Shown here: positions 45,579 to 58,339 of the stretch, piece by piece
Numbering within the stretch: position 1 is the first letter of the stretch
Layout of the letters: each line of letters starts with the position of its first letter
Assembly (NCBI RefSeq): GCF_026183895.1
Contig: NZ_JAPFQI010000001.1
Location: 897,510 to 961,509 of the forward strand
Direction: 5' to 3'
DNA from: Sabulicella glaciei
Lineage (GTDB): Bacteria > Pseudomonadota > Alphaproteobacteria > Acetobacterales > Acetobacteraceae
DNA: 64,000 nucleotides
Made by a program: the position numbers and the translations under genes
Notes under the pieces: generated by a model
What the model was told of the DNA's origin: nothing
What the model saw: the letters and a program-made list of their open reading frames with translations, nothing else
The model's database searches: none

Positions 45579-46585
45579 GCCGGAAGCAGCCCCGTGATCT
45601 TGAGGAACCCCGCCGTGAGCACGAGCCAGAGCAGCGAGAAAGGCAGGAATACCTTCCAGCCCAGGCGCATCAGCTGGTCATAGCGGTAGCGCGGAAAGGT
45701 CGCGCGCACCCAGATGAAGAAGAACAGCACCAGTGCGATCTTCAGCGCGAACCAGACCGGACCCGGGATCCAGGTGAAGGGCTCGATGTGCAGCGGCGGA
45801 TACCATCCCCCCAGGAAGAGGATGGTCGTCAGCGCGCTCATCAGGATCATGTTCGCGTATTCGCCGAGAAAGAACAGCGCGAAGCTCATCGAGCTGTATT
45901 CGACGAAGAACCCGGCCACCAGTTCCGACTCGCCCTCGGGCAGATCGAAGGGGGCGCGGTTCGTCTCGGCCAAGGCGGAAATGAAGAAGATCACGAACAT
46001 CGGGAAGAGCGGGATGAAGAACCAGAGGTTTTCCTGCGCCCGCACGATCTCCGTGAGGTTCAGCGAGCCGACGCAGAGCAGCACGGTGACGATCACGAAG
46101 CCGATCGAGACTTCGTAGCTCACCATCTGCGCTGCGGAACGCAGCGCGCCGAGGAAGGCGTACTTCGAATTCGAGGCCCAGCCGGCGATGATGATGCCAT
46201 AGACGCCCAGGCTGCTGATCGCGAACAGGTACAGGATGCCCACGTTGATGTCGGCGATGGCCCAGCCATCGTTCACCGGGATGACGGCCCAGGCCAGCAT
46301 CGCCAGCATGAAGGTCAGCATCGGCGCGGCCATGAACAGCAGCCGCGACGCGCCGGACGGGATGATCGTCTCCTTCATCAGCATCTTCAGCGCATCGGCG
46401 AAGGGCTGCAGCAGGCCGAAGGGGCCGACCACGTTCGGGCCCTTGCGCATCTGCATCGCCGCCAGGACCTTGCGCTCGGCCCAGGTGAGGTAGGCGACCG
46501 CGATCAGCACCGGCACCAGGAGCGCCAGGGTCTGGGCAACCGTCAGGGCCAGCATTCCGACTGGCGTGTTGAGGAACTCGGTCAT
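45575..46585 (-). CDS. nuoH: NADH-quinone oxidoreductase subunit H
   Basis: The membrane subunit that forms most of the quinone cavity, 336 residues with eight or nine helices. Conserved segments are [18 protein letters not shown] and [23 protein letters not shown], containing the charged residues of the E-channel. It starts four bases after the nuoG stop and overlaps nuoI. Confidence 0.98.
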   Translation of the reverse strand: MTEFLNTPVGMLALTVAQTLALLVPVLIAVAYLTWAERKVLAAMQMRKGPNVVGPFGLLQPFADALKMLMKETIIPSGASRLLFMAAPMLTFMLAMLAWAVIPVNDGWAIADINVGILYLFAISSLGVYGIIIAGWASNSKYAFLGALRSAAQMVSYEVSIGFVIVTVLLCVGSLNLTEIVRAQENLWFFIPLFPMFVIFFISALAETNRAPFDLPEGESELVAGFFVEYSSMSFALFFLGEYANMILMSALTTILFLGGWYPPLHIEPFTWIPGPVWFALKIALVLFFFIWVRATFPRYRYDQLMRLGWKVFLPFSLLWLVLTAGFLKITGLLPA

Positions 46586-46589
46586 GCCC

Positions 46590-48617
46590 TCACTCCGCCG
46601 CCATCGCCGGCTGCGGCGCCAGGTAGGTGGCGGCGCATTCCGCCATCACCGCGCTGGCGCGGGAGATGGGGTCCACCTGCCAGTAATTGGTGACAGCCGG
46701 CGCGAAGGGCTCGGCGGAAAGCGCCCCCTCCCCGGCCGGACCCGTGCTGTCCGTGCAGCCGCGCACCGGGCCGGCATTCAGCCTAGCCAGTGCCGGATGG
46801 TTCCCGGCCATCTCGCCGCGCAGGGCATCGAGCGTGTCGAAGGGCAGCGTTACGCCCAGGAACTGGGAGGCGGCACGGATGATGCGCCAATCCTCACGCG
46901 CCTCGCCCGGCGGCATGGTGGACAGGCGGCCGTGCTGGACGCGCCCTTCCGTGTTGGCATAGGTGCCGTCCTTCTCGGTGTAGGCAGCGCCCGGCAGGAT
47001 CACGTCGGCGCGCGCGGCGGCGCGGTCTCCGTGATGGCCCTGGTAGACGATGAAGGTGCCGGCCGGGATGCGCGCCACGTCGAAATCGTCCGCGGCGAAC
47101 AGCCACAGCGCATCCACGCCGCCGCCCAGCATCCCCTCGACGTCATGGCCGCCCTCGCCCGGGACGAAGCCGACATCCAGCGCGCCGACCTGCCCGCCGA
47201 AATGGTGAAGGAGGTTGAAGCCGTGCCAGTCCTCGCGCAGCGCGTTGGTGCTGGCCGCGAGGTCCCACGCAGCCTTCAGGATTGCGGCGCCATCCTGCCG
47301 CGCGAGGGCACCGCGTCCGAGGATGATCATCGGCCGCTCGGCGCCGTCCAGGAAGGAAGCGGCGGCGGCGATGTCCTGTGGGCCGGCTCCCAGCCTCTCG
47401 GCCGCGTAGGTCAGCTCGGCATCAGGTCCGATCATGCCGACGCGGAAGCCGCCCGCCAGCCAGCGGCGCCGGATGCGTGCATTCAGCACCGGCGATTCCA
47501 CTCGGGGATTGCTGCCGATGATCACCAGCGCATCGGCGTCGTCGATCCCGGCGATGCCACTGTTGAACAGGTAGAAATCCGGTCGCGAGGCGTCGATCCT
47601 GGCCCCGTCCTGCCGGGCGTCATGGCTGGTCGAGCCAAGCGCGTTGAGCATCTGCTTCAGGGCGAACAGGCTCTCGGCATCGCAGGTGTCGCCGGCGATG
47701 GCGCCGATCCGCTTGCCCTGGAGTCCGGCCGCGACAGCCTGGAAGGCCTCCGCCCAGGAGGCCGCAACGAGCTTGCCGTCACGCCGCACCCAGGGGCGAT
47801 CCAGGCGACGGCGCTTCAGCCCGTCAATGGCGAAGCGCGACCGGTCGGCCAGCCACTCCTCGTTTACCTCGTCATTCTGGCGCGGCAGGACGCGCAGCAC
47901 CTCGCCCGCGCGCACGTCCACGCGGATCGGGGCGCCGAGCGCGTCCATCACGTCCACGCTCTCGATCTTCGAGAGCTCCCAGGGGCGGGTGATGAAGGCG
48001 TAGGGACGGCTGGTCAGGGCGCCCACCGGGCAGATGTCGATCAGGTTGCCGGAAAGCTCGGTGGTCAGCGCCTTCTCGACATAGGTGCCGATCTCCATCG
48101 CCTCGCCGCGGCCCGTCGCGCCCATCTCCGGCACCCCGGCCACTTCCTGAGAGAAGCGGACGCAGCGCGTGCAATGGATGCAGCGGTTCATGATCGTTTT
48201 GATCAGCGGACCGACATACTTGTCCTTCACCGCCCGCTTGCCCTCCTCGTAGCGCGAGAAGGACTTGCCGTACGCCACCGCTTGGTCCTGCAGGTCGCAC
48301 TCGCCGCCCTGGTCGCAGATCGGGCAATCCAGCGGGTGGTTGATCAGCAGGAACTCCATGACGCCGCGCCGCGCATTCCGCACGGTCTGGGTGTCGGTGA
48401 AGATCTTCATGCCGTCCATGACCGGGTAGGCGCAGGAGGCGACGGGCTTTGGCGCCTTCTCCACCTCGACCAGGCACATGCGGCAATTGCCGGCGACGCT
48501 CAGCCGCTCATGATAGCAGAAGCGCGGGATCTCCTTCCCCGCTGCCTCGCAGGCCTGAAGCGCCGAGGCGCCGTTCGGCACCTCGACCTCGATGCCATCG
48601 ACCGTGACCTTGGCCAT
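46590..48617 (-). CDS. nuoG: NADH-quinone oxidoreductase subunit G
   Basis: The largest peripheral subunit, 675 residues. The N-terminal [2Fe-2S] N1b motif ([15 protein letters not shown]), the N5 and N4 [4Fe-4S] sites ([23 protein letters not shown] and [10 protein letters not shown]) are present, followed by a degenerate molybdopterin-oxidoreductase domain. The length is standard for alphaproteobacteria, which lack the extra N7 cluster of E. coli. It starts at ATG 48617, six bases after nuoF. Confidence 0.97.
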   Translation of the reverse strand: MAKVTVDGIEVEVPNGASALQACEAAGKEIPRFCYHERLSVAGNCRMCLVEVEKAPKPVASCAYPVMDGMKIFTDTQTVRNARRGVMEFLLINHPLDCPICDQGGECDLQDQAVAYGKSFSRYEEGKRAVKDKYVGPLIKTIMNRCIHCTRCVRFSQEVAGVPEMGATGRGEAMEIGTYVEKALTTELSGNLIDICPVGALTSRPYAFITRPWELSKIESVDVMDALGAPIRVDVRAGEVLRVLPRQNDEVNEEWLADRSRFAIDGLKRRRLDRPWVRRDGKLVAASWAEAFQAVAAGLQGKRIGAIAGDTCDAESLFALKQMLNALGSTSHDARQDGARIDASRPDFYLFNSGIAGIDDADALVIIGSNPRVESPVLNARIRRRWLAGGFRVGMIGPDAELTYAAERLGAGPQDIAAAASFLDGAERPMIILGRGALARQDGAAILKAAWDLAASTNALREDWHGFNLLHHFGGQVGALDVGFVPGEGGHDVEGMLGGGVDALWLFAADDFDVARIPAGTFIVYQGHHGDRAAARADVILPGAAYTEKDGTYANTEGRVQHGRLSTMPPGEAREDWRIIRAASQFLGVTLPFDTLDALRGEMAGNHPALARLNAGPVRGCTDSTGPAGEGALSAEPFAPAVTNYWQVDPISRASAVMAECAATYLAPQPAMAAE

Positions 48618-48623
48618 CGCTGC

Positions 48624-49919
48624 TTACTCCGCGGCGAGCGGCATCGGCCGCCCCTGCCGCTCAAGGATCCGTCGTTCCATCTCGGGCCGGAAGTGGCGGA
48701 TGAGGCCCTGGATCGGCCAGGCCGCCGCGTCGCCGAGGGCGCAGATCGTGTGCCCCTCGACCTGGCGCGTCACCTGCTCCAGCACGTCGATCTCCTCGAT
48801 CTCCGCCTCGCCGCGCACCATCCGGTCCATCACGCGCTTCATCCAGCCCGTGCCCTCGCGGCAGGGGGTGCACTGGCCGCAGCTCTCGTGCTTGTAGAAA
48901 TGCGCCAGCCGCGCGATCGCGCGCACCACGTCGGTGCTCTTGTCCATCACGATCACGCCCGCCGTTCCGAGGCCCGACTTGTGCTCGCGCAGCGCGTCGA
49001 AGTCCATCAGCACGTCGTCGCAAATGTGCTTCGGCAGCAGCGGCACCGAGGAGCCGCCCGGGATTACCGCCAACAGGTTGTCCCAGCCGCCACGCACGCC
49101 GCCCGCATAGCGGTCGATCAGTTCGCGCAGCGGGATGCTCATTTCCGCTTCGACGTTGCAGGGCTTGTTCACGTGGCCGGAGATGCAGAACACCTTGGTG
49201 CCCGCATTCTTCGGTCGGCCGAAGCCGGAGAACCAGCCGGCGCCGCGGCGCAGGATGGTCGGCACCACCGCGATCGTCTCGACGTTGTTCACCGTGGTCG
49301 GGCAGCCATACAGCCCCACCGCCGCCGGGAAGGGCGGCTTCAGGCGCGGCATGCCCTTCTTGCCCTCGAGGCTCTCGATCAGCGCCGTTTCTTCGCCGCA
49401 GATATAGGCGCCGGCGCCGCGATGCACGTACAGGTCGAAATCGTAGCCCGAGCCGGCCGCGTTCTTGCCGAGCAGCCCGGCCTCATAGGCCTCATCGATC
49501 GCGGCCTCCAGCACCATGGCCTCGTTGTAGTACTCGCCGCGGATGTAGATGTAGCCGGCCACCGCGTTCATGGCGAAGCCCGCGATCAGGCAGCCCTCGA
49601 TCAGCTTCTGCGGATCGTGGCGGATGATGTCGCGGTCCTTGCAGGTGCCTGGCTCGGACTCGTCCGCGTTCACGACGAGGTAGGCCGGGCGGCCGTCGCT
49701 CTGCTTCGGCATGAAGGACCACTTCATGCCAGTCGGGAACCCGGCGCCGCCGCGGCCGCGAAGGCCGGAGTTCTTGACCTCCTCGATCACCCAGTCGCGG
49801 CCCTTGCCGATGAAGCCGGCCGTGCCGTCCCAGTCGCCGCGCATCTGTGCCGCCTGGAGGTTCCAGGGCTGCGTCCCGTAGAGGTTGGTGAAGATGCGGT
49901 CCTTGTCGGAAAGCGCCAT
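48624..49919 (-). CDS. nuoF: NADH-quinone oxidoreductase subunit F
   Basis: Binds NADH, FMN and the [4Fe-4S] cluster N3; the entry point of electrons. 431 residues. The FMN/NADH segment is [16 protein letters not shown], and the cluster site is [13 protein letters not shown] plus a downstream [10 protein letters not shown] Cys. The start ATG 49919 ([10 protein letters not shown]) is preferred over the GTG/ATG-less extension to 49937. Four bases follow nuoE. Confidence 0.98.
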   Translation of the reverse strand: MALSDKDRIFTNLYGTQPWNLQAAQMRGDWDGTAGFIGKGRDWVIEEVKNSGLRGRGGAGFPTGMKWSFMPKQSDGRPAYLVVNADESEPGTCKDRDIIRHDPQKLIEGCLIAGFAMNAVAGYIYIRGEYYNEAMVLEAAIDEAYEAGLLGKNAAGSGYDFDLYVHRGAGAYICGEETALIESLEGKKGMPRLKPPFPAAVGLYGCPTTVNNVETIAVVPTILRRGAGWFSGFGRPKNAGTKVFCISGHVNKPCNVEAEMSIPLRELIDRYAGGVRGGWDNLLAVIPGGSSVPLLPKHICDDVLMDFDALREHKSGLGTAGVIVMDKSTDVVRAIARLAHFYKHESCGQCTPCREGTGWMKRVMDRMVRGEAEIEEIDVLEQVTRQVEGHTICALGDAAAWPIQGLIRHFRPEMERRILERQGRPMPLAAE

Positions 49920-49923
49920 GGCC

Positions 49924-50637
49924 CTACTCCTCCACACCCGTCAGCGTGTTCGGCCCACCCTCGGGCGCGCTGGTCTGCCGACCGATGGCGCTGCCGGGCG
50001 CCGGCCGCTCGCCGCGCTTCAGCGACTCGATCAGCCGGACCGTGCTCTCGTAGTCGAGATCCTCGTAGTAGTCGTCATCCACCTGAAGGATCGGCGCATT
50101 CACGCAGGCGCCGAGGCACTCCACCTCGGTCAGCGTGAAGTTGCCGTCGACGCTGGTGTCGCCATAGCCCTTCAGCCCGCCCGCATCCTTGCAGGCGCGC
50201 AGGACGTCATCGGAGCCGCGAAGCATGCAGGGCGTCGTGCCGCAGACCTGCAGGTGGTAGCGCCCGATCGGCTTGGTGTTGAACATGAAGTAGAAGGTCG
50301 CGACCTCGTAGACGCGGATCGCCGGCATGCCGAGGCGCTTCGCGATCACGTCCATGGCCACACGCGGCACCCAGGCGCTGCCGGTCTGCCGCCCCATCTG
50401 CTTCTGCACGACGTAGAGCAGCGGAATCACCGCGCTGGCCTGCTTGCCCTCGGGATAGCGGGCAATGAACTTCAGGACCTCGCGCTCGCTCTGCTCGTCG
50501 AAAGCGAAATGGGTGGGCTGGTCGTGCTCGGCCTTGCCCTGGGCGTGGGTGTGCTCGAAGCCGCCGCCGATGCCCTGGTCGCGCAGGCTGTCGGGGCCGC
50601 GCTGGTTCTGGCCCTTCTCCTCGGGACGGTCGCTCAC
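49924..50637 (-). CDS. nuoE: NADH-quinone oxidoreductase subunit E
   Basis: Thioredoxin-fold subunit with the [2Fe-2S] cluster N1a, held by CGTTPC and CLGAC. 237 residues. The start is a GTG at 50637, coupled to the nuoD stop (GTGA). Compared with the usual family start (…FAF…E…[14 protein letters not shown]), there are about 45 extra polar, His/Gln-rich residues (to HDQPTHFAF) before the conserved core, and a Pro/Gly-rich tail of about 25 residues. Confidence 0.95.
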   Translation of the reverse strand: MSDRPEEKGQNQRGPDSLRDQGIGGGFEHTHAQGKAEHDQPTHFAFDEQSEREVLKFIARYPEGKQASAVIPLLYVVQKQMGRQTGSAWVPRVAMDVIAKRLGMPAIRVYEVATFYFMFNTKPIGRYHLQVCGTTPCMLRGSDDVLRACKDAGGLKGYGDTSVDGNFTLTEVECLGACVNAPILQVDDDYYEDLDYESTVRLIESLKRGERPAPGSAIGRQTSAPEGGPNTLTGVEE

Positions 50638-51875
50638 CGGTCAATCTCCCCGAAAACGATGTCGAGGGAGCCGATGATCGCCACCGCATCGGCCAACATG
50701 TGGCCCTTGCTCAGTGCCTCCATCGCCTGGAGATGCGCGAAGCCGGGCGCGCGGATCTTGCAGCGATACGGGCGATACGTCCCGTCACTGACAAGGAATA
50801 CGCCGAACTCGCCCTTCGGCGCCTCGGTCACGGTGTAGGTCTGCCCGGCCGGCACGTGATACCCTTCGGTGTAGAGCTTGAAGTGATGGATCAGCGCCTC
50901 CATCGAGCGCTTCATCTCGGAGCGCTTCGGCGGGCTGATCTTGCTGTCCAGCATCTTGACCGGCCCCGTCGGCATCTTCAGCAGGCACTGCTCGATGATG
51001 CGCAGCGACTGCCGCATCTCCTGCATGCGGATGAGGTAGCGGTCGTAGCAATCGCCATGGCGGCCGACCGGGATCTCGAAATCCACCTCGCTGTACATCT
51101 CGTAGGGCTGGCTCTTGCGCAGATCCCACGCGACGCCCGACGCACGGAGGTTCGGCCCGCTGAAGCCCCACGCCATCGCCTGCTCGGCCGTCATCACGCC
51201 GACATCGACGGTGCGCTGCTTGAAGATGCGGTTCTCGGTCAGCAGCCCCTCAAGTTCGTCAAGGAATGCCGGAAACTGCGCCGCCCAGCGCAGGATCTTC
51301 TCCGGTAGCTCGGCCGGGATGTCGCGCGATACGCCGCCGGCGCGAAAGTAGTTGACGTGGTAGTGCGAGCCGCCCGTCATCTCGTACATCTCGAGCAGGT
51401 GCTCGCGCTGCTCGAAGCCCCACAGCGCTGGCGTGATCGCGCCGCAGTCGAGCGCGTAGGTGGTCACGTTCAGCAAGTGGTTCAGGATGCGCGTGATCTC
51501 GGCGAACATGGTGCGGATCCAGCGCGCGCGAGGCGGCACTTGGTCCTCGATGTTCATCAGCCTTTCCTGTGCCAGCACGAAGCTGTGCTCCATGCACATC
51601 GGGCTGACATAGTCGAGGCGGTCGAAATACGGGTTCGCCTGAAGGTAGGATTTGTGCTCGATCAGCTTCTCGGTGCCGCGATGCAGCAGGCCGATATGCG
51701 GGTCGGCGCGCTCCACCACCTCGCCCTTCATCTCCAGGATGAGGCGCAGCACGCCGTGCGCCGCCGGATGCTGCGGGCCGAAGTTGATGGTGTGGCTGTC
51801 CATCTGGACGGTGCGGCGGAACTCGCCCGCCCCGTCGCCCGGGCCTTCGCCCAGGACGGTGGTCGTCACGCTCAT
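50634..51875 (-). CDS. nuoD: NADH-quinone oxidoreductase subunit D
   Basis: The 49-kDa-type subunit that shapes the quinone site, 413 residues. The conserved [14 protein letters not shown] loop with the quinone-interacting His, [10 protein letters not shown], and [12 protein letters not shown] are present, and the chain ends in [11 protein letters not shown], the conserved C-terminus. The N-terminal ~20 residues are family-variable. ATG 51875 overlaps the nuoC stop (ATGA). Confidence 0.98.
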   Translation of the reverse strand: MSVTTTVLGEGPGDGAGEFRRTVQMDSHTINFGPQHPAAHGVLRLILEMKGEVVERADPHIGLLHRGTEKLIEHKSYLQANPYFDRLDYVSPMCMEHSFVLAQERLMNIEDQVPPRARWIRTMFAEITRILNHLLNVTTYALDCGAITPALWGFEQREHLLEMYEMTGGSHYHVNYFRAGGVSRDIPAELPEKILRWAAQFPAFLDELEGLLTENRIFKQRTVDVGVMTAEQAMAWGFSGPNLRASGVAWDLRKSQPYEMYSEVDFEIPVGRHGDCYDRYLIRMQEMRQSLRIIEQCLLKMPTGPVKMLDSKISPPKRSEMKRSMEALIHHFKLYTEGYHVPAGQTYTVTEAPKGEFGVFLVSDGTYRPYRCKIRAPGFAHLQAMEALSKGHMLADAVAIIGSLDIVFGEIDR

Positions 51876-52510
51876 GGCGTCTCGCTCCCCTTCTCGGGGC
51901 CTTCGATGCGGTTCAGGTGGACCTTCTCGTCGCCGGGGAGCGTGGTCATCGCTTCCCAGGGTGAGAGGAAGTCGAAGTTGCGGAAATCCTGCGTCAGCTT
52001 CACCGGCTCGTACACGACGCGTCCGGCCTCGGCGTCATAGCGCACCTCGCTGAAGCCGGTCAGCGGGAAGTCCTTGCGCAGCGGATGCCCTTCGAAGCCG
52101 TAATCCGTGAGGATGCGGCGCAGATCGGCGAGGCCGGCGAAGGTGATGCCGTACATGTCCCACGCCTCGCGCTCGAACCACGTCGCGGTGGGCCAGAGCA
52201 GCGAGACGCTGGCTACGGGCTCGCGCTCGTCGGTGGTGACGATCACGCGCACCCGCTCGTTCCGCGTCAGCGACAGCAGGTTGTAGACCACGTCGAAGCG
52301 CTCGGCACGCTGGGGCCAGTCCACGCCGCACACGTCCATCAGCTGGGCGAAGTCCAGCGCAGGCGTGTCGCGCAGCAGCAGCATCAGGGCCGGCAGCGCC
52401 GCGCGCGTCGTGTGCAGCTCCAGCTCGCGGTTCCAGTTCGTGCGGACGAACTCCACGGGCAGACGATCGGCCAACGTGGCGCGGATGTCGTTCTCGAGCG
52501 CGTCAACCAC
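51872..52510 (-). CDS. nuoC: NADH-quinone oxidoreductase subunit C
   Basis: The 30-kDa-type peripheral subunit, 212 residues. The core motifs are [38 protein letters not shown] and [23 protein letters not shown] place the start at the GTG at 52510, overlapping the end of nuoB by eight bases; the frame is open to an ATG at 52561, but that stretch is antisense-like and would overlap nuoB by 59 bases. The start is therefore the least certain part. Confidence 0.94.
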   Translation of the reverse strand: MVDALENDIRATLADRLPVEFVRTNWNRELELHTTRAALPALMLLLRDTPALDFAQLMDVCGVDWPQRAERFDVVYNLLSLTRNERVRVIVTTDEREPVASVSLLWPTATWFEREAWDMYGITFAGLADLRRILTDYGFEGHPLRKDFPLTGFSEVRYDAEAGRVVYEPVKLTQDFRNFDFLSPWEAMTTLPGDEKVHLNRIEGPEKGSETP

Positions 52511-53048
52511 GGAGGATGGTCCCCGTCCGACGGATCTTCCGCTGTAGCTGGAGGATGCCATAGACCAGCGCTTCCGCCGTGGGCGGGCAGCCAGGCACGT
52601 AGACGTCCACGGGCACGATCCGGTCGCAGCCGCGCACCACGCTGTAGCTGTAGTGGTAGTAGCCGCCGCCGTTGGCGCAGCTACCCATGCTGATGACCCA
52701 GCGCGGCTCGCTCATCTGGTCGTAGACCTTGCGGAGCGCGGGTGCCATCTTGTTGGTCAGCGTGCCGGCCACGATCATCACGTCGCTCTGCCGCGGCGAG
52801 CCGCGCGGGATAATGCCGAAGCGGTCGAGGTCGTAGCGGGCCATGTAGGCGTGGATCATCGGCACGGCGCAGCAGGCCAGGCCGAAGGTCATCGGCCACA
52901 GGCTGCCGGTCCGGGCCCAGTTCACCACCTTGTCCAGGCTGGCGACGACGAAGCCCTTGTCCTCGATCTCGCCGGTCACGGCGCGGACCACCGCATCCTG
53001 CTCGGCGCCGGGGCCCAGCCCCTGATTGTTCCAGGCGATCTCGTTCAT
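52503..53048 (-). CDS. nuoB: NADH-quinone oxidoreductase subunit B
   Basis: Holds the terminal [4Fe-4S] cluster N2, which reduces the quinone. 181 residues. Cysteine ligands lie in [10 protein letters not shown] (tandem Cys), [12 protein letters not shown] and [14 protein letters not shown]. Typical length, six bases after the nuoA stop. Confidence 0.98.
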   Translation of the reverse strand: MNEIAWNNQGLGPGAEQDAVVRAVTGEIEDKGFVVASLDKVVNWARTGSLWPMTFGLACCAVPMIHAYMARYDLDRFGIIPRGSPRQSDVMIVAGTLTNKMAPALRKVYDQMSEPRWVISMGSCANGGGYYHYSYSVVRGCDRIVPVDVYVPGCPPTAEALVYGILQLQRKIRRTGTILRG

Positions 53049-53054
53049 CTCGCC

Positions 53055-53423
53055 TTACTCCCAGTCCAGGGCGCCCTTGCGCCATTCGTAGATGAACCCC
53101 ACGGTGAGCACGCCCAGGAACCCCATCATGGACAGGAAGCCCAGCCAGCCGATGTCGCCCAGCGCGATCGCCCAGGGAAACAGGAAGGCCACTTCGAGGT
53201 CGAAGATGATGAAGAGGATGGCCACGAGGTAGAACCGCACGTCGAAGCGCCGCCGCGTGTCGTCGAAAGGCTCGAAGCCGCACTCATAGGCCGAGAGCTT
53301 TTCCGCATTCGGCTTCTGCCGCGCCAGAAGAAGGCTGCCCCCCACCATGGCGAGCGCGATCCCGGCGGCGATTCCCAGGAAGACGAGAATGGGAAAGTAC
53401 TCGGCGAGCAGGGGCTGCGTCAT
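53055..53423 (-). CDS. nuoA: NADH-quinone oxidoreductase subunit A
   Basis: First gene of the complex I operon. A 122-residue, three-helix membrane subunit; the loop [39 protein letters not shown] region (about residues 47-85) contains the conserved Cys and acidic residues near the quinone channel. The start ATG 53423 ([17 protein letters not shown]) is family-like. The 196 bases upstream to tRNA-Asp must contain the operon promoter, but I could not find a convincing -35/-10 pair. Confidence 0.97.
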   Translation of the reverse strand: MTQPLLAEYFPILVFLGIAAGIALAMVGGSLLLARQKPNAEKLSAYECGFEPFDDTRRRFDVRFYLVAILFIIFDLEVAFLFPWAIALGDIGWLGFLSMMGFLGVLTVGFIYEWRKGALDWE

Positions 53424-53619
53424 TGTCGGCCTTGCGATTCGATTTGCCTTGGCTTGCACGTGACTTTAGGCCGTGCAGCGCGCAAGCCCGCGCCCGGCCC
53501 GATGCGGCGCACCATAAGGAAGAACGGAACGTGCCGCCATAGGGCACCCCGGGAATTCTCCTTATCGGAGCAATAGCTTGGGTGCCGAGGAACGGACATC
53601 AAGGATGGGGTGAAAAGAC

Positions 53620-53696
53620 TGGCGCGAGTGACGGGGCTCGAACCCGCGACCTCCGGCGTGACAGGCCGGCGCTCTAACCGACTGAGCTACACCCGC
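53620..53696 (-). tRNA. tRNA-Asp (anticodon GTC)
   Basis: A 77-base cloverleaf on the minus strand: acceptor GCGGGTG/CACTCGC (one G-U), D arm GCTC..GAGC, anticodon arm CCGGC-CTGTCAC-GCCGG with anticodon GTC, T arm GCGGG-TTCGAGC-CCCGT, discriminator G and an encoded CCA. Confidence 0.97.
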
Positions 53697-53710
53697 GCAG
53701 CGTGGAGCGG

Positions 53711-53739
53711 CGTTTACGTCCCCTAGGCGGTCCTGTCAA
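53711..53739 (-). promoter_or_regulatory. Promoter of tRNA-Asp
   Basis: On the minus strand, a perfect -35 TTGACA (53739-53734), a 17-base spacer and -10-like TAAACG (53716-53711) lie 14 bases before the tRNA 5' end at 53696. Confidence 0.65.
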
Positions 53740-53758
53740 CGCGGCGAGCGAAGGAAAG

Positions 53759-53834
53759 TGGTGGGCGCTGACGGGATCGAACCGCCGACATCCTGCGTGT
53801 AAAGCAGGCGCTCTCCCAGCTGAGCTAAGCGCCC
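53759..53834 (-). tRNA. tRNA-Val (anticodon TAC)
   Basis: A 76-base cloverleaf on the minus strand: acceptor GGGCGCT/AGCGCCC, D arm GCTC..GAGC, anticodon arm CCTGC-TTTACAC-GCAGG with anticodon TAC, a standard T arm (GGCGG-TTCGATC-CCGTC), discriminator A and an encoded CCA. Confidence 0.97.
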
Positions 53835-53843
53835 CTGGCACCC

Positions 53844-53871
53844 TGCATAGACCCTCCTCGGCGGAGGACAA
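53844..53871 (-). promoter_or_regulatory. Candidate promoter of tRNA-Val
   Basis: Minus-strand TTGTCC (53871-53866), 16 bases, then TATGCA (53849-53844), ending nine bases before the tRNA 5' end. The spacing to the mature end is what a direct tRNA promoter should have; the boxes are only partly consensus. Confidence 0.4.
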
Positions 53872-53890
53872 GGGCCAAGTGCCGGGAACG

Positions 53891-53914
53891 AAAAAAGCCG
53901 GCCTCGCGGCCGGC
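53891..53914 (-). terminator. Rho-independent terminator of hup
   Basis: A seven-base perfect stem (GCCGGCC/GGCCGGC, 53897-53914) with a four-base loop is followed on the minus strand by six T (53896-53891). It lies 43 bases after the hup stop. Confidence 0.85.
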
Positions 53915-53956
53915 TTCCGCCCCCTGGAGGGGGACTGATCTACCAGGATCCGATGG

Positions 53957-54232
53957 TCAGTTCACGGCGTCCTTAAGGCCCTTGCCGGCCTTGAAGCGTA
54001 CGGTCGTGCTGGCAGGGATCTTGATCTCCTCGCCCGTGCGGGGGTTGCGGCCCTTGCCGGCCTTGCGCTTGCTGGTGCTGAACGTGCCGAAGCCCACCAG
54101 GCGAACCTCGCCGCCCTTCTTGCCAAGGGCCTTGGTGATCGCGTCGAACACCGCGTCCAGCACCTCGCCGGCCTTGGCCTTGGACATCTCTCCCGTCTCG
54201 GCCACTACGCTGACCAGATCCTGCTTGTTCAT
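53957..54232 (-). CDS. hup: HU-family histone-like DNA-binding protein
   Basis: A 91-residue nucleoid protein that bends DNA as a dimer. It starts MNKQDLVSVVAETGEMSKAKAGEVLDAV and holds the arm signature GFGTFSTSKRKAGKGRNPRTGE (the Pro-containing tip RNPRTGE) and the C-terminal FKAGKGLKDAVN. ATG 54232 has a purine-rich ribosome site (GAGAGGGGGG). It is downstream of lon, as in many proteobacteria, but has its own promoter and terminator. Confidence 0.97.
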   Translation of the reverse strand: MNKQDLVSVVAETGEMSKAKAGEVLDAVFDAITKALGKKGGEVRLVGFGTFSTSKRKAGKGRNPRTGEEIKIPASTTVRFKAGKGLKDAVN

Positions 54233-54298
54233 AGGGTTGCCCCCCCTCTCTCCGCATCCTGCCGGCCAGGGACGATTCCCCCGCACGGCACCGGCGCG

Positions 54299-54328
54299 AC
54301 ACTAATCGCGGCGTTTCGGCCGCGTCAA
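54299..54328 (-). promoter_or_regulatory. Promoter of hup
   Basis: Minus-strand TTGACG (54328-54323), an 18-base spacer and -10-like TAGTGT (54304-54299) in the lon-hup interval, about 60 bases before the start at 54232. The -35 is strong, the -10 partial. Confidence 0.5.
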
Positions 54329-54396
54329 CTGAAGCGTCGCGCCAAGACCCAGGGATTCATTGGGTTTGCGCCGGATGAAGCATGCCCTGGATGCAG

Positions 54397-54417
54397 AAAG
54401 GGGGGCCGAAGCCCCCC
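54397..54417 (-). terminator. Rho-independent terminator of lon
   Basis: A seven-base GC stem (GGGGGGC/GCCCCCC, 54400-54417) with a four-base loop and a short T run (TTT, 54399-54397) on the minus strand, beginning about six bases after the lon stop. Confidence 0.7.
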
Positions 54418-54423
54418 TTCCCT

Positions 54424-56820
<2,397 letters not shown>

Positions 56821-56938
56821 GGGGACCTCTCAAGGGACAGTCGGCCGGGGGCAAGCCCGAAGGCGGCACAAGCCGCCCGGCCACGGGATGGACTCACTAT
56901 TTGGTCGCGCGCGGCCCGGTTTCCAAGGCCGCGCCCCA

Positions 56939-58195
56939 TCAGGCGGAACTCTGCTCCGCCGGCTTCTCGTTGTAGATGAACAGCGGCTGGGCGCGGTTTT
57001 CCGCCACTTCGCGGTTCACCACGACCTCGTCCACATCGGCGAGGCCCGGGAGCTCGAACATCGTGCCCAGCAGGATCTGCTCCATGATGGAGCGGAGGCC
57101 GCGGGCCCCGGTCTTGCGCTGGATGGCCCGCTGCGCGACCGACTTCAGCGCGTCCTCGGTGAAGGTGAGCTTGGCCCCTTCCATCTCGAACAGGCGCTGA
57201 TACTGCTTCAGCAGCGCATTCTTGGGCTTGGTGAGGATCTCGATCAGCGTCCGCTCGTCCAGGTCCTCGAGGGTCGCGACCACCGGGAGGCGGCCGATGA
57301 ACTCGGGAATCAGGCCGAACTTCAGCAGGTCCTCCGGCTCCACCTCGCGCAGGACGGTGCCGACGCGCCGCTCCTCCGGGTCGCGGACTTCGGCGCCGAA
57401 GCCGATGCCCGAGCCCTTGCCGCGTGCGCCGATGATCCGCTCCAGCCCCGCGAAGGCGCCGCCGCAGATGAACAGGATGTTGGTCGTGTCCACCTGCAGG
57501 AATTCCTGCTGCGGATGCTTGCGCCCCCCCTGCGGCGGGACGGAGGCGACCGTTCCTTCCATGATCTTCAGCAGCGCCTGCTGGACGCCCTCGCCCGACA
57601 CGTCGCGCGTGATGGAGGGGTTGTCCGACTTGCGGCTGATCTTGTCGACCTCGTCGATATAGACGATGCCGCGCTGCGCCCGCTCCACGTTGTAGTCCGC
57701 GGCCTGGAGCAGCTTGAGGATGATGTTCTCCACATCCTCGCCCACGTAGCCCGCCTCGGTCAGCGTGGTGGCGTCGGCCATGGTGAAGGGCACGTCGAGG
57801 ATGCGCGCAAGGGTCTGCGCGAGCAGCGTCTTGCCCGAGCCGGTGGGCCCGATGAGCATGATGTTGCTCTTCGCGATCTCGATGTCGTTGTTCTTCTGAC
57901 CGGCGGCCAGGCGCTTGTAGTGATTGTGGACCGCGACGGAGAGCACCTTCTTCGCATGGTCCTGCCCGATGACGTAGTCATCGAGGACCTTGCAGATCTC
58001 CTTCGGTGTCGGCACGCCGTCGCGCGTCTTCACCATGTGCGTCTTGTGCTCTTCACGGATGATGTCCATGCAGAGCTCGACGCATTCGTCGCAGATGAAC
58101 ACCGTCGGACCCGCGATCAGCTTGCGGACCTCGTGCTGGCTCTTCCCACAGAAGGAGCAGTACAGGGTGTTCTTGCTATCGCCAGACTTGCTCAT
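56939..58195 (-). CDS. clpX: ATP-dependent Clp protease ATP-binding subunit ClpX
   Basis: The AAA+ unfoldase that feeds substrates to ClpP, 418 residues. The N-terminal zinc-binding domain has Cys13, Cys16, Cys35 and Cys38 (LYCSFCGKS...[10 protein letters not shown]). Walker A is GPTGSGKT, the pore loop GYVGED, and the sensor region [16 protein letters not shown]. The ATG at 58195 ([10 protein letters not shown]) has a GAGGAG ribosome site, whereas a GTG six bases upstream adds only two residues. It lies 144 bases after clpP. Confidence 0.98.
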   Translation of the reverse strand: MSKSGDSKNTLYCSFCGKSQHEVRKLIAGPTVFICDECVELCMDIIREEHKTHMVKTRDGVPTPKEICKVLDDYVIGQDHAKKVLSVAVHNHYKRLAAGQKNNDIEIAKSNIMLIGPTGSGKTLLAQTLARILDVPFTMADATTLTEAGYVGEDVENIILKLLQAADYNVERAQRGIVYIDEVDKISRKSDNPSITRDVSGEGVQQALLKIMEGTVASVPPQGGRKHPQQEFLQVDTTNILFICGGAFAGLERIIGARGKGSGIGFGAEVRDPEERRVGTVLREVEPEDLLKFGLIPEFIGRLPVVATLEDLDERTLIEILTKPKNALLKQYQRLFEMEGAKLTFTEDALKSVAQRAIQRKTGARGLRSIMEQILLGTMFELPGLADVDEVVVNREVAENRAQPLFIYNEKPAEQSSA

Positions 58196-58269
58196 GCCCA
58201 CTCCTCGCTCCCTCGGCAGGCGTCAGCCCCGCCTGGAAGGCGCGTTGGCGAATGATAGCCCCCCGGAAC

Positions 58270-58298
58270 CCCCGGGGGGAAGCGCGCCTTCCCCGGGG
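58270..58298. repeat. GC-rich inverted repeat between clpP and clpX
   Basis: A seven-base stem GGGGAAG/CTTCCCC (58276-58294, five-base loop) is framed by an outer CCCC/GGGG pair (58270-58273, 58295-58298). Nearby CCCCGGGGA recurs at 58291-58299 and again about 18 bases later. No T tract follows, so it is not a clear terminator; it might reduce read-through or stabilise the clpP message. Confidence 0.5.
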
Positions 58299-58339
58299 AG
58301 CATCAAGCACCCCGGGGAATTGAAACTTGCCAAAGCCGG

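Noticed and set aside
53424-53619. Promoter of the nuo operon
   Set aside because: Candidate boxes (TATGGT near 53511 with a poor -35; TTGCGC near 53480 with wrong spacing) were not convincing.
56895-56935. Heat-shock or sigma70 promoter for lon
   Set aside because: A CTTGGAA-like -35 is visible on the minus strand, but the matching -10 (CAAATA) fits neither consensus, so I do not list it as a feature.
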